From Deltaproteobacteria bacterium (GTDB lineage: Bacteria; Desulfobacterota; Binatia; UTPRO1), in NCBI GenBank assembly GCA_020852955.1, contig JADYZW010000027.1:48551-112550 (forward strand): a stretch of DNA of 64,000 nucleotides. The letters run 5' to 3'. The position numbers were made by a program, and so were the translations under genes. The notes beneath the pieces are model-generated. The model was not told where the DNA came from. It saw nothing but the letters and a program-made list of their open reading frames with translations, and searched no databases. This document shows, one piece after another, positions 1-9,178 of the stretch. Every line of letters starts with the position of its first letter. The stretch's first letter is position 1.

Positions 1-858
1 GGTCACCGGCGAGTTGTTGCGCGCGTCGCCCGTGATGATGAAGACGCGGCGGTCGTTGCGCAGGCGCTGGAAGCGGCCCTGCACGTTCGTGAGCTCGACC
101 TTGGCCGCGAGGTTGCGGTCGCGCGCGAAGGTCGCGCCGGCGAGCGGGAGCCGCGACAGCCAGGCCAACGTCCGCTCGGGCGCGACGCGCACGACGAGCG
201 CGAGCGCAACGAAGCCCGTTACCGCCGTGCCGATGGCGCGCATGATCGTTCCGAAACCTGACGGAGCCCGCATCGTCTCCTCCACCGGCAGGCGACGGCC
301 CTCGTCGGCCATCGCGAAGAGCGCCGCCTCGTCGGCGGCGCCGTCCTCGTCTTCGTCCGCACCGTGCTCGCCGTCGTCGAGACCGTCGAGGATCGACGCG
401 TCGTCTCCGGCGGCGTCGGAGCGCGCCTCGGGCACGGTCGGAGCGCCCGCCGCCTCGCGTGCCGCGGCGGCGGCGTCCTCGTCGGTCGCGTCGCTCGCGG
501 CCCGGGCGACGGGAAAGTCCTGGTCGGGGGCGCGCGTGATGATGACGGGCGGCGGCGACTCGACGGCCGGCGACGGAGATGCGGCGGGCACCGGCACGCC
601 CACCGGGATCTCGGGCGGATCTTCCGCCACCAGCAACTCGGCGGATTGGCGTTCCGGAAAGATGAACTCGAGGGTGTCGGCCTCGCGCGAAGCGCGCGCC
701 CGCCGCGTCGGCGCGGGCGCGTGCTCGGGAGCCGGCGTCGCCCCCGGGAACTGCCGGAACAAATGGTGGCACTTCCCGCACTTGAAGAGCGGATTCTCCA
801 CCGGTGCCGCCGCGGCGACGCGCCAGCGCGTCGAGCACCGCGGGCATTGCATCATCAT
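1..858 (-). CDS. Zinc-ribbon (MJ0042-type) membrane protein, DUF3426-like, 3' end cut by window
   Basis: The gene is read on the minus strand and runs off the left edge, so only the first 286 codons are visible. It opens with three consecutive ATG codons (858, 855, 852). Near the start, cysteine pairs at residues 5/8 and 27/30 form a zinc-ribbon of the MJ0042 type. A long acidic, Ala/Pro-rich linker follows, then one hydrophobic segment, then the beginning of a DUF3426-like extracytoplasmic domain (VFIITGDARNNSPVT at the window edge). Proteins of this layout are common in delta-type proteobacteria and have no established biochemical role. The zinc ribbon should be cytoplasmic and the C-terminal domain periplasmic. 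The exact start among the three ATGs is uncertain. Confidence 0.75.
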   Translation of the reverse strand, partial: MMMQCPRCSTRWRVAAAAPVENPLFKCGKCHHLFRQFPGATPAPEHAPAPTRRARASREADTLEFIFPERQSAELLVAEDPPEIPVGVPVPAASPSPAVESPPPVIITRAPDQDFPVARAASDATDEDAAAAAREAAGAPTVPEARSDAAGDDASILDGLDDGEHGADEDEDGAADEAALFAMADEGRRLPVEETMRAPSGFGTIMRAIGTAVTGFVALALVVRVAPERTLAWLSRLPLAGATFARDRNLAAKVELTNVQGRFQRLRNDRRVFIITGDARNNSPVT

Positions 859-931
859 GTGCGTACCAGCCACCGCCCCACCCCTTTGCCCGGCCCCGGG
901 CTCCCTCAGCTCACCACCTGACCACCGCGAG

Positions 932-1015
932 TGCGAAAGGGGGGACTTGAACCCCCACGAGTTTTACCTCACAGGATCCTGAATCCTGCGCGTCTGCCAG
1001 TTCCGCCACTTTCGC
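932..1015 (-). tRNA. tRNA-Leu (anticodon CAG)
   Basis: A complete cloverleaf can be drawn on the minus strand. The acceptor stem GCGAAAG pairs with CTTTCGC, with discriminator A at 932. The anticodon stem CAGGA/TCCTG encloses loop TTCAGGA, giving anticodon CAG. A long variable arm and the T-arm GGGGGTTCAAGTCCCCC are present, as expected for class II tRNA-Leu. The 3' CCA is not encoded; the bases after the discriminator read CT. Confidence 0.95.
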
Positions 1016-1026
1016 GCGTGGAGTTT

Positions 1027-1055
1027 CCAATACTTGGAGGCGGGCAGGCGGTCAA
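1027..1055 (-). promoter_or_regulatory. Sigma70-like promoter of tRNA-Leu
   Basis: On the minus strand, TTGACC (1055-1050) is followed after exactly 17 bases by TATTGG (1032-1027). Transcription would begin near 1020, about five bases before the mature tRNA 5' end. Spacing and position fit a dedicated tRNA promoter. Confidence 0.6.
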
Positions 1056-1198
1056 GAATCGCTGAAGGTGGCCACTCGATCCTGCTCGGTCCTCGCATGT
1101 CGGGGCGTGGACGGTTTTCCCACAGCGGCAAAGATCGCCGCTGCGAATTCATCGGCAGCGGGCGAGCCCTCGGTTGACTCCGCCGTCGGCAGCGCGGG

Positions 1199-1639
1199 TC
1201 AGCGCCCGCCGCGCTCGCGCCGGCGCTGCTCCTCGGTCTCGTGCGGGCGGGTGTAGTCGTCCTCGAGGCGCCAGGTCGTTCCGATCTCCGGCGTCGACGC
1301 CTCGATGACGTCGCAGTCGGTGATGCCGACCAGGCGGTGCACCTGTCCGAGGCTGCAGGTGTATCCCACGCCGGGCGCGAGCTCGGTCTCGACGAGCGCG
1401 CCGCTCGGATCCTGCCAGACGACCTTGGCGCGGCCGCGCGCGAGGAACCAGCTCTCGCGCTTCCGATCGTGGAGCTGCAGCGACAAGCGGGCACCGGCGT
1501 TGATGTGGAGGAGCTTCCCCGCGTATGGAAGATCGTCCGGGGTCCAGTGGACCTCGTAGCCCCAGGGCTTCTCGATGCGCCGCACGTAGGGCGCATTCGT
1601 GAAACCCGACGGATCGAAGCGGGGCGGGGCGTCGCTCAT
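1199..1639 (-). CDS. Small cupin protein, phosphomannose-isomerase-type
   Basis: This 146-residue protein is a single cupin barrel. The segments PWGYEVHW, HINAGARLSLQLHDRK, SWFLARGRAKV and SLGQVHRLVG match the C-terminal cupin of type II mannose-6-phosphate isomerase/GDP-mannose pyrophosphorylase enzymes. The nucleotidyltransferase half is absent, so it could be a stand-alone sugar-phosphate isomerase or a sugar-binding cupin; the substrate is not determined by sequence. The start is the ATG at 1639. The same frame stays open far upstream only because it is antisense to valS. It is divergent from valS, with about 90 bases between them. Confidence 0.8.
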   Translation of the reverse strand: MSDAPPRFDPSGFTNAPYVRRIEKPWGYEVHWTPDDLPYAGKLLHINAGARLSLQLHDRKRESWFLARGRAKVVWQDPSGALVETELAPGVGYTCSLGQVHRLVGITDCDVIEASTPEIGTTWRLEDDYTRPHETEEQRRRERGGR

Positions 1640-1732
1640 CGCGCGCCAGTGTAACCGAAGTCGAGCGCTGGCGCGCCCCCCGAATCGGCCGGCGGGTCGC
1701 GATTTCCGGGGCCCTCTGCTATCTCCAGCCGA

Positions 1733-4369
1733 ATGGCCGCAGCGGTGCCCGTGATCGATCCCGAGAAGCTCCCCAAACACTTCGAAGCGGCCGAGGTCGA
1801 GACGCGGCTGCACGAGCGGTGGGACCGACTCGGCGTCTACGCCCACGATCCCGCGCGGCCCCGCGGGGAGACCTTCGTCGTCGACACCCCGCCGCCGACC
1901 GTCTCCGGCTCTCTGCACGTCGGACACGTCTTCAGCTACACGCACACCGACGTCATCGCACGCCAGCAACGGATGCGCGGGCGGAACGTGTTCTACCCGA
2001 TGGGCTGGGACGACAACGGTCTCCCGACCGAGCGCCGGGTGCAGAATCACTTCCATGTGCGCTGCGATCCGCGGGCGCCGTTCGTTCCGGACTTGCGGCT
2101 CGCACCTGCGACCGCAGCCGAGCTGAAGCAGGCGCCGCGGCTCGTGTCGCGGCCGAATTTCATCGACCTCTGCCTCGAGCTGACGCGCCAGGACGAGGAG
2201 GCCTTCAAGTCTCTCTGGCGGCGGATCGGGCTCTCGGTCGACTGGAGCCTCGAGTACTCGACGATCGACGCCCGCTGCCGCCACCTCGCGCAGCTGAGTT
2301 TCCGCGACCTCTTCGAGAAGGGGCACGTCTACAGCGTCGAGGCGCCGACGATGTGGGACGTGGACTTCCAGACCGCCGTCGCGCAGGCCGAGGTCGAGGA
2401 CCGGCCGACGCGGGGCGCGTTCCACGACGTCGCCTTCGGAGTCGAGGGCGGCGGCGAGTTCACGATCGCGACTACGCGTCCGGAGCTGCTGCCGGCATGC
2501 GTCGCGGTGACCGCGCACCCGGGCGACGCCCGCTGGCGCCATCTCTTCGGTAAGCGCGCCGTCACCCCGATCTTCCAGGTGCCGGTGCCGATCTTCCCGA
2601 GCGAGCTCGTCGATCCCGAGAAGGGCACGGGGATCCTCATGGTCTGCACCTTCGGCGACGCGACCGACGTCACCTGGTGGCGCGAGCAGAAGCTGCCGCT
2701 CCGCCAGATCATCGGCCGCGACGGTCGCCTGGTCCCGGTGACCTTCGGCTCGGAGGCCTTCCCGAGCCGCGACCCCGAGGCCGCGAACGCGCGCTACGCC
2801 GCGATCGCCCGCAAGGGCACGGGTGGCGCGCGGCAGGCGATCGTCGAGATGCTCCGCGATGCGACCAACGACGCCACGAACAGCGGACGATCCCCGCTCC
2901 GCGCCGAGCCGAAGCCGATCGAGCATTCCGTCAAGTTCTTCGAGAAGGGCGACCGGCCCCTCGAGTTCATCTCGACCCGGCAGTGGTTCGTGCGCCTGCT
3001 CGACAAGAAGGACGACTTGCTGGCGATCGGCGACCGCATCCGCTGGCACCCCGACTTCATGCGGCTCCGCTACCGCAACTGGACCGAGAACCTGAACGTC
3101 GACTGGTGCGTGAGCCGCCAGCGCTACTTCGGCGTGCCGTTCCCGGTCTGGTACCCGCTCGACGCCGACGGCCGGCCCGCCCACGACCGCCCGATCGTGG
3201 CCCCCGCGGCGAGCCTGCCGGTCGACCCGACCGTCGACGTGGCGCCCGGCTACACGAGCGCGCAGCGCGACCGGCCCGGCGGCTTCACCGCCGAGGCGGA
3301 CGTCTACGACACCTGGTTCACGAGCTCGCTCACGCCGCAGATCGGCTCCGGCTGGCTCCTCGATCCGGCCCGGCACGCGGCACGCTTCCCCGCCGACATC
3401 CGCCCGCAGAGCCACGAGATCATCCGCACCTGGGCCTTCTACACGATCGCCAAGGCGATGCTGCACGAAGCGAGCGTGCCCTGGCGCCACGTCGTGATCT
3501 CCGGCTGGATCCTCGACCCCGATCGCAAGAAGATGTCGAAGAGCAAGGGCAACGTGGTGACGCCGATGCACCTGCTCGACCAGTACACCGCCGACGGCGT
3601 GCGCTACTGGGCGGCGAGCGCGCGCCTCGGCACCGACACCGCCTTCGACGAGAAGGTGCTGAAAGTCGGGAAGCGCCTGGTCACGAAGCTCTACAACGCC
3701 GGCAAGTTCGTGCTCGCGCAGGCGGGGCCGCGCGCGCCGATCGACGTCGAGCTCGACCGTGCCTTCGTGGCGCGCCTGCGCGATCTGGTCGCGCGCGTGA
3801 CGGCCGCCTTCGAGGAGTTCGACTACGCGCACGCGCTCCAGGACACCGAATCCTTCTTTTGGCACGATTTCACCGACACCTACCTCGAGCTCGTGAAGCA
3901 CCGGGCCCGCGACGACGCCGGCGGCTCCGCCATCGCCGGTCTGCGCCTCGGCCTCGGCGTGCTGTTGCGGCTCTTCGCGCCGGTGCTCCCCTACGTCACC
4001 GACGAGGTCTGGGCGTGGGTCTTCGCGGACGAGACCGGTCACCCGAGCATCCACCGCGCGCCGTGGCCGACGATCGCGGAGCTCGACGCGACCGCGCCAC
4101 CTCGCGACCCGGGATGCTTCGACGTCGCGGTCGCCTGTCTCGCCGCGATCAACAAGGCGAAGTCCGAGGCGGGGGTCTCGCCGGGGCGCGGCGTCGCGCG
4201 CGTGGGACTCGCCGCGCACCCGGATACCCTGGCGGTGCTCGCGACGGTGCAGGACGACGTGTGGCGCTCGGCGCGGGTGGAGCGTCACGATCTCGTGCCG
4301 AAAGAGGCGCTCCCCGCCGCCGCCTTCGAGGTCCGCGACCCCGAATGGATCGCACCGGTGGAGGCGTGA
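1733..4369 (+). CDS. valS: Valyl-tRNA synthetase (archaeal-type)
   Basis: Class I aminoacyl-tRNA synthetase of 878 residues that charges tRNA-Val. The HIGH-type motif is HVGH at residues 62-65 and the KMSKS motif is at 600-604. The catalytic-domain signature VFYPMGWDDNGLPTE (residues 86-100) is the archaeal/rickettsial ValS form, not the usual bacterial form that reads HAGIATQ at the equivalent place. The protein is shorter than E. coli ValS (951 aa) and I see no extended C-terminal coiled-coil arm. It leads a compact run with nadC, birA and coaX; the stop lies two bases before nadC. It appears to be the only ValS here, but a second copy elsewhere in the genome cannot be excluded. Confidence 0.95.
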   Translation: MAAAVPVIDPEKLPKHFEAAEVETRLHERWDRLGVYAHDPARPRGETFVVDTPPPTVSGSLHVGHVFSYTHTDVIARQQRMRGRNVFYPMGWDDNGLPTERRVQNHFHVRCDPRAPFVPDLRLAPATAAELKQAPRLVSRPNFIDLCLELTRQDEEAFKSLWRRIGLSVDWSLEYSTIDARCRHLAQLSFRDLFEKGHVYSVEAPTMWDVDFQTAVAQAEVEDRPTRGAFHDVAFGVEGGGEFTIATTRPELLPACVAVTAHPGDARWRHLFGKRAVTPIFQVPVPIFPSELVDPEKGTGILMVCTFGDATDVTWWREQKLPLRQIIGRDGRLVPVTFGSEAFPSRDPEAANARYAAIARKGTGGARQAIVEMLRDATNDATNSGRSPLRAEPKPIEHSVKFFEKGDRPLEFISTRQWFVRLLDKKDDLLAIGDRIRWHPDFMRLRYRNWTENLNVDWCVSRQRYFGVPFPVWYPLDADGRPAHDRPIVAPAASLPVDPTVDVAPGYTSAQRDRPGGFTAEADVYDTWFTSSLTPQIGSGWLLDPARHAARFPADIRPQSHEIIRTWAFYTIAKAMLHEASVPWRHVVISGWILDPDRKKMSKSKGNVVTPMHLLDQYTADGVRYWAASARLGTDTAFDEKVLKVGKRLVTKLYNAGKFVLAQAGPRAPIDVELDRAFVARLRDLVARVTAAFEEFDYAHALQDTESFFWHDFTDTYLELVKHRARDDAGGSAIAGLRLGLGVLLRLFAPVLPYVTDEVWAWVFADETGHPSIHRAPWPTIAELDATAPPRDPGCFDVAVACLAAINKAKSEAGVSPGRGVARVGLAAHPDTLAVLATVQDDVWRSARVERHDLVPKEALPAAAFEVRDPEWIAPVEA

Positions 4370-4371
4370 CC

Positions 4372-5247
4372 ATGGGCTCCGAGGTCGCCGCTCGCGTCGC
4401 GGCGCTCATGCGCCATCCCTCGACGCGCCGGCTCGTCGCGGCGGCGCTCGCGGAGGACATCGGCCGGGGCGACGTAACGACCGCGGTCGCGTTGCCGCCC
4501 GGGCTCGGCGCGACCGCCACCATCACCACCGAAGAGCCATGTGTCGTGGCCGGGCTCTTCCTGGCGCCGCTGGCCTACGCGCTCGTCGACCCGACGTTGC
4601 GGGTCGAGGTGCTCGCCGACGACGGCGCCGCCGGCGACGTCGAGACACCCGTCGTGCGCATCACGGGCGCCGCGGCCGGTATCCTCGCCGGGGAGCGCGT
4701 GGTGCTGAACCTGCTGCAGCACCTCTCCGGCGTCGCCTCGCTCACCCGCCGCTTCGTGGACGCGGTCCACGGGACGAACGCGGCGATCCTCGATACGCGC
4801 AAGACGATCCCCGGGCTTCGCCTCCTCGAGAAGCACGCCGTCCACATGGGTGGCGGCGTCAATCATCGCTTCGGGCTCGACGACGGCATCCTGCTCAAGA
4901 ACACCCACGTGGCGCTCGGAGGCGGCACGGCGGCGGTCGTGCGGCGCGTCCGCGAGCGTGGTCCGGCGGCGCTGCGGGTGCAGGTCGAGTGCCGCAGCGC
5001 CGCGGAGCTCGAGGCCGCGCTCGCCGCGGGCGCGGACGCCGTGCTTCTCGACAACCAGACGCCCGAGGGGGCGGCGGCGTTGATCCGTCTCGTGAAGGGG
5101 CGGGTGCCCGTCGAGGTGTCCGGCGGCATCACGCTCGCCAACGTTGCGGCCTACGCCGCCGCCGGCGCCGACCGGATCTCGATCGGCGCACTCACGCACT
5201 CGGCGCCGGCCGCCTCCCTGCACCTGCGGATCGCCGCGAGCGCCTGA
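4372..5247 (+). CDS. nadC: Quinolinate phosphoribosyltransferase (nicotinate-nucleotide pyrophosphorylase)
   Basis: A 291-residue type II phosphoribosyltransferase that converts quinolinate plus PRPP to nicotinate mononucleotide, CO2 and pyrophosphate in de novo NAD synthesis. Diagnostic segments are LAEDIGRGDVTT near the N-terminus, LDTRKTIPGLR with the quinolinate-binding Arg/Lys, HMGGGVNHRFGLDD, and the C-terminal barrel pieces VEC and AVLLDN. The length is normal for the family. The ATG at 4372 lies two bases after the valS stop, suggesting one transcript. birA follows after eight bases. Confidence 0.96.
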   Translation: MGSEVAARVAALMRHPSTRRLVAAALAEDIGRGDVTTAVALPPGLGATATITTEEPCVVAGLFLAPLAYALVDPTLRVEVLADDGAAGDVETPVVRITGAAAGILAGERVVLNLLQHLSGVASLTRRFVDAVHGTNAAILDTRKTIPGLRLLEKHAVHMGGGVNHRFGLDDGILLKNTHVALGGGTAAVVRRVRERGPAALRVQVECRSAAELEAALAAGADAVLLDNQTPEGAAALIRLVKGRVPVEVSGGITLANVAAYAAAGADRISIGALTHSAPAASLHLRIAASA

Positions 5248-5255
5248 CTCCCGCC

Positions 5256-6275
5256 ATGGACACGGCCGAGCGCATCCTCCGCCTGTTGCGACGCGAGCCG
5301 GTGGTGTCGGGCGAGGCGCTCTCCGACGCGCTCGGCATCTCGCGCGCCGCCGTCTGGAAGCACGTCGAGGCGCTCCGCGCGGCGGGGTATCGCATCGACG
5401 CGCAGCGGGCGCGCGGCTACGCGCTCACGAGCGCGCCGGATCGCCTGTTGCCCGCCGAGATCGAACGCCACCTCGCCACCGAGCGCTTCGGGCGGCGCCT
5501 CGCGTGCTTCGAAACGATCGATTCGACGAACCTGCGCGCGGCGACCCTGGCGCGCGAGGACGCTCCCGAGGGCACGCTGGTGCTCGCCGAGCGACAGACC
5601 GCCGGACGCGGCCGACTCGGCCGCAGCTGGGTCTCGCCGGCGCGGGTGAACCTCTACGCGAGCTTCGTGCTCCGGCCCCGGCTCGCGCCCGCCGACGGCC
5701 CGCAGTTGGCGCTCGCCGCGGCCGTGGCGGTCGCGCGCGCGCTCCGGACGCTGCCGGGCCTCGCGCCCGGGCGCGTCGCGATCAAGTGGCCGAACGACTG
5801 CCTGCTCGACGGCCGGAAGGTCGCGGGCATCCTCACCGAGATGGACGCCGAGGTCGATCGCATCCGCAGCGTCGTGCTCGGCATCGGCGTCAACCTGAAC
5901 GCGTCGGCGGGAGCCTTTCCCGCCGAGCTCCGCGACACCGCGACGTCGGTGCTGCTCGCGACCGGCGCGCGCGTCGATCGCCCGCGGTTCGCCGCCGCCC
6001 TATGCGGCACGCTCGAGGCCATCTATGATCGCGTCGTTCGCGAGGGCTTCGGCGCGCTCGCGCCGGAGTGGGAGTCGTACTCCTGCCTCACGGGGCGCGT
6101 CGTGACGGTCGAGTGCGCCGGCCGGCGCCGCACCGGCACGGTGCGCGGCATCGACGCCGGCGGCCGGCTCGTTCTCGAAGGAAGCGAAGGAGAAGCGCGC
6201 ATCATGGCGGGCGACGTTTCGATCGTGGACGGATACCGGATGCTCGGGCGAACCGGCAAGGAGGAGCGACCATGA
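5256..6275 (+). CDS. birA: Bifunctional biotin-[acetyl-CoA-carboxylase] ligase / biotin repressor
   Basis: A 339-residue protein. Residues 1-60 form a winged helix-turn-helix ([20 protein letters not shown]). The ligase core carries the biotinyl-AMP loop GRGRLGR (117-123), KWPND (177-181) and the catalytic GRKVAGIL around 187-194. A small C-terminal SH3-like domain follows ([11 protein letters not shown]). It attaches biotin to carboxyl carrier protein. The N-terminal domain indicates it may also repress biotin genes, though none are in this window. The stop overlaps the coaX start by ATGA, the birA-coaX arrangement found in many bacteria. Confidence 0.95.
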   Translation: MDTAERILRLLRREPVVSGEALSDALGISRAAVWKHVEALRAAGYRIDAQRARGYALTSAPDRLLPAEIERHLATERFGRRLACFETIDSTNLRAATLAREDAPEGTLVLAERQTAGRGRLGRSWVSPARVNLYASFVLRPRLAPADGPQLALAAAVAVARALRTLPGLAPGRVAIKWPNDCLLDGRKVAGILTEMDAEVDRIRSVVLGIGVNLNASAGAFPAELRDTATSVLLATGARVDRPRFAAALCGTLEAIYDRVVREGFGALAPEWESYSCLTGRVVTVECAGRRRTGTVRGIDAGGRLVLEGSEGEARIMAGDVSIVDGYRMLGRTGKEERP

Positions 6276-7045
6276 GCGGCGTGCTGCTCGCGATCGACGT
6301 CGGCAACACCCACACCGTCGTCGGCGTCTACGAGGGCGACCGTCTGGTGCGACATTGGCGGGTGTTGAGCGATCCCGGACGCACCTCCGACGAGTACGGC
6401 GTGCTGCTCTGGAATCTCTACCGCGCTTCCGAGCTGCCCATTCCGACGAAGAGCGACATCATCGTCTGCTCGGTCGTGCCCCCGATGACCACGGTCGTCG
6501 AGGACCTCTGCCGCGATTTCTTCCACGCCGAGCCGCTGGTGGTGGGTCCCGGGATCAAGACCGGCATGCCGATCCTCTACGACAACCCGAAGGAGGTCGG
6601 CGCCGACCGCATCGTCAACGCCGTCGCCGCCTTCGAGCGTCATCGTGCGGGATGCATCGTGGTCGACTTCGGCACCGCGACAACGTTCGACTGCGTGTCG
6701 CCCAAGGGCGAGTACCTGGGCGGCGTGATCACGCCCGGCCTCGGCATCTCGCTCGACGCGCTCGTGACGCGCACGGCCAAGCTGCCGCGCGTCGAGCTGG
6801 TGCGGCCGCCGAAGGTCGTGGGAAAGAACACCGTCCACGCCATCCAGGCGGGCATCGTCTACGGCTACGTGTCGCTCGTCGACGGGCTCGTGGGTCGCAT
6901 TCGCGACGAGCTCGGCGCCGCGGCGCGGGTCATCGCGACCGGCGGCTTCGCGAGCCTCCTCGCCCCCGAGTCGACGACCATCGAAAGCTTCGACGAGTTC
7001 TTGACGCTGGAAGGGCTCCGGCTCATTCATCGTCGCAACCACTAG
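6272..7045 (+). CDS. coaX: Type III pantothenate kinase
   Basis: A 257-residue ASKHA-fold kinase that phosphorylates pantothenate, the first step of coenzyme A synthesis. The phosphate-binding motif DVGNTHT begins at residue 9. Other hallmarks are [25 protein letters not shown] with the catalytic Asp, [11 protein letters not shown] and the adenosine-pocket IATGGFA. The length is normal. Translation probably couples to birA through the ATGA overlap at 6272-6275. The GAGGAG upstream of the ATG is a strong ribosome-binding site. Confidence 0.96.
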   Translation: MSGVLLAIDVGNTHTVVGVYEGDRLVRHWRVLSDPGRTSDEYGVLLWNLYRASELPIPTKSDIIVCSVVPPMTTVVEDLCRDFFHAEPLVVGPGIKTGMPILYDNPKEVGADRIVNAVAAFERHRAGCIVVDFGTATTFDCVSPKGEYLGGVITPGLGISLDALVTRTAKLPRVELVRPPKVVGKNTVHAIQAGIVYGYVSLVDGLVGRIRDELGAAARVIATGGFASLLAPESTTIESFDEFLTLEGLRLIHRRNH

Positions 7046-7072
7046 CACCGCCAACGTCGCACGGAGGATCGC

Positions 7073-9169
7073 ATGGCCGCCGAAGAGGTCGCACGGATCC
7101 GCAACATCGGCATCGTCGGACAGGGCGGGGTCGGAAAGACCCTGCTCGCGGACGCGATGGTTCTGGCCGCGGGCGGGACGACCCGCCTCGGCCGAACCGA
7201 CGACGGCACCTCGCTCTTCGACGTGGAGCCCGAAGAGGTTCGCCGCAAGACCTCGATCACGGCCGCGCTCCACCACGTTCCCTGGCGCAAGCACGAGGTG
7301 ACGATCCTCGACACGCCCGGCTACGCGGCGTTCCTCGCCGAGACCCGGGCCGCGCTCACGGCGATCACGGGCGTGGTCTTCGTGCTGTCGCCGCACGGCG
7401 AGGTGAAGGTCGAGCTCGAGCGCGTGTGGACCTGGTGTCGCGAGCTCGGCGTCCCGGGCATCGCCTACATGAGCCGACTCGACCGCGAGGAGACCGATCT
7501 CGCGGAGGCGCTGGCGCCGGTGGCGCGCGTGATCGACGCGAAGGTCGTGCCGATCGCGATCCCGATCGGTGCGACCACGAGCCTCACGGGCTACGTGGAT
7601 CTCGTCACCATGAAGGCCATGACTGCGCCGAGCGAGTTCGCCGCGCCGCAGGCCGGCGCCGTTCCCGACGATCTGCAGGCGACGGCGGCGGAGCACCGCG
7701 ACCGTCTGCTCGAAGCCGTCGCCGAGACCGACGACGCGCTGCTCGAGCACTATCTCGAGAGCGGCGAGCTCGACGAAGAGGAGATCCGCCGGGGCCTCCG
7801 CCTCGGCGTGCTCGCCGGGAAGCTCCTGCCGGTGCTGGTCGGCACCGCCGCCCGCGGCGTCGGCGTCCACGCCGTCCTCGATGCCGCCGTCGACCTCCTC
7901 GGGTCGCCCGCCGACCTGCCGCCGCTCGAGGCGATCGACGCCAGGACGGGACAGGCGGTCGAGCGGCCTGCCGATCCGGGCGCTCCGTTCGCGGCCTTCG
8001 TCTTCAAGACCGTGAACGACCCCTTCGCGGGCAAGCTCTCGGTCTTTCGCGTCGTCTCCGGCCGGGCGACGAGCGACTCGACCGTCCTCAACGCCAGCCA
8101 CGGTTCGAAGGAGCGGCTCGGTCAGCTGCTGCGTCTCGAGGGCAAGAAGCAGGCGCCCATCGCCAGCGCCGTGGCGGGCGCGATCTGCGCCGTCGCGAAG
8201 CTGAAGGACACCGCGACCGGCGACACGCTCGCCGACGAGAAGGCGCCGGTGCTCCTGCCGAAGCTCCCGACCTTCGAGGCCGTCATGTCCTTCGCCGCGC
8301 AGCCGAAGAGCAAGGCCGACGAGGAGAAGGCGACCCAGTCGCTCCACAAGATGATGGAGGAGGACCTAGCGCTCCACATCGAGCGCGATCCCGAGAGCCG
8401 CGAGATCATCGTCTCGGGCTCGGGCCAGCTCCACATCGAGGTCGTCGTCGAGCGGTTGAAGCGCAAGTACGGCGTCGAGGTCGAGCTGAAAGCGCCGAAG
8501 GTCCCGTACCGCGAAACCATCAAGGGGCGCGCCGAGGCCCAGGGCAAGCTGAAGAAGCAGTCGGGCGGGCGCGGCCAGTTCGCCGACACCTGGATCAAGA
8601 TCGAGCCGATGCCGCGCGGCGGCGGCTTCGAGTTCGTGGACGAGATCGTCGGCGGCGCGATCCCGCGCCAGTACATCCCCGCGGTGGAGAAGGGCATCCG
8701 CGAGGCGATGCCGCGCGGCATCCTCACCGCGTCCCCGGTCGTCGATTTCCGGGTGACGCTCTTCGACGGCTCCTACCACGACGTCGACTCGTCGGAGATG
8801 GCGTTCAAGATCGCGGCGTCGCTCGGCTTCAAGGACGCGCTCGCGAAGGCCCGGCCGGTACTGCTCGAGCCGATCATGTTGCTCGAGGTGACGGTGCCGG
8901 ACGAGTGCATGGGCGACGTCATCGGCGACTTGAACTCGCGGCGCGGCCGCGTCCTCGGCGTCGATCCGAAGCCGCCGCATCAGGTGATTCGCGCCGAGGT
9001 GCCGATGGCCGAGGTGCTCAAATACGCGCCGGACCTGCGCTCGATGACGAGCGGCCGCGGCGACTTCCACATGGGCTTCGCGCACTACGAGGAGGTACCG
9101 CCGCACCTCTCCGAGAAGGTGATCAAAGAGGTGCGCGAGCAGCGCGGCGTGGCGCACGCGAGCGAGTAG
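7073..9169 (+). CDS. EF-G-like translational GTPase (FusA2-type paralogue)
   Basis: A 698-residue protein with the full five-domain plan of elongation factor G. Its GTPase motifs differ from canonical EF-G. G1 is GQGGVGKT (16-23) instead of AHIDAGKT, G3 is DTPGY (80-84) instead of DTPGH, and G4 is SRLD (134-137) instead of NKMD. The later EF-G domains are well kept, for example RGGGFEFVDEIVGGAIP, the domain IV/V segment GDVIGDLNSRRGRVLG and the C-terminal SGRGDFHMGFAHYEEVP. It belongs with the EF-G-like paralogues whose role is not settled (ribosome recycling, stress or slow translocation), so it is probably not the main EF-G. A GGAGG-like ribosome-binding site precedes the ATG. Confidence 0.85.
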   Translation: MAAEEVARIRNIGIVGQGGVGKTLLADAMVLAAGGTTRLGRTDDGTSLFDVEPEEVRRKTSITAALHHVPWRKHEVTILDTPGYAAFLAETRAALTAITGVVFVLSPHGEVKVELERVWTWCRELGVPGIAYMSRLDREETDLAEALAPVARVIDAKVVPIAIPIGATTSLTGYVDLVTMKAMTAPSEFAAPQAGAVPDDLQATAAEHRDRLLEAVAETDDALLEHYLESGELDEEEIRRGLRLGVLAGKLLPVLVGTAARGVGVHAVLDAAVDLLGSPADLPPLEAIDARTGQAVERPADPGAPFAAFVFKTVNDPFAGKLSVFRVVSGRATSDSTVLNASHGSKERLGQLLRLEGKKQAPIASAVAGAICAVAKLKDTATGDTLADEKAPVLLPKLPTFEAVMSFAAQPKSKADEEKATQSLHKMMEEDLALHIERDPESREIIVSGSGQLHIEVVVERLKRKYGVEVELKAPKVPYRETIKGRAEAQGKLKKQSGGRGQFADTWIKIEPMPRGGGFEFVDEIVGGAIPRQYIPAVEKGIREAMPRGILTASPVVDFRVTLFDGSYHDVDSSEMAFKIAASLGFKDALAKARPVLLEPIMLLEVTVPDECMGDVIGDLNSRRGRVLGVDPKPPHQVIRAEVPMAEVLKYAPDLRSMTSGRGDFHMGFAHYEEVPPHLSEKVIKEVREQRGVAHASE

Positions 9170-9178
9170 CCGGCCAGG

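Noticed and set aside
364..982. Plus-strand frames across the left edge
   Set aside because: They are antisense to the zinc-ribbon protein and run across the tRNA; no protein features.
1640..4288. Long open frame upstream of the cupin gene on the minus strand
   Set aside because: It is the antisense shadow of valS: Arg/Asp/Val/His-rich sequence with no family motif, typical of the opposite strand of GC-rich coding DNA. The cupin starts at 1639.
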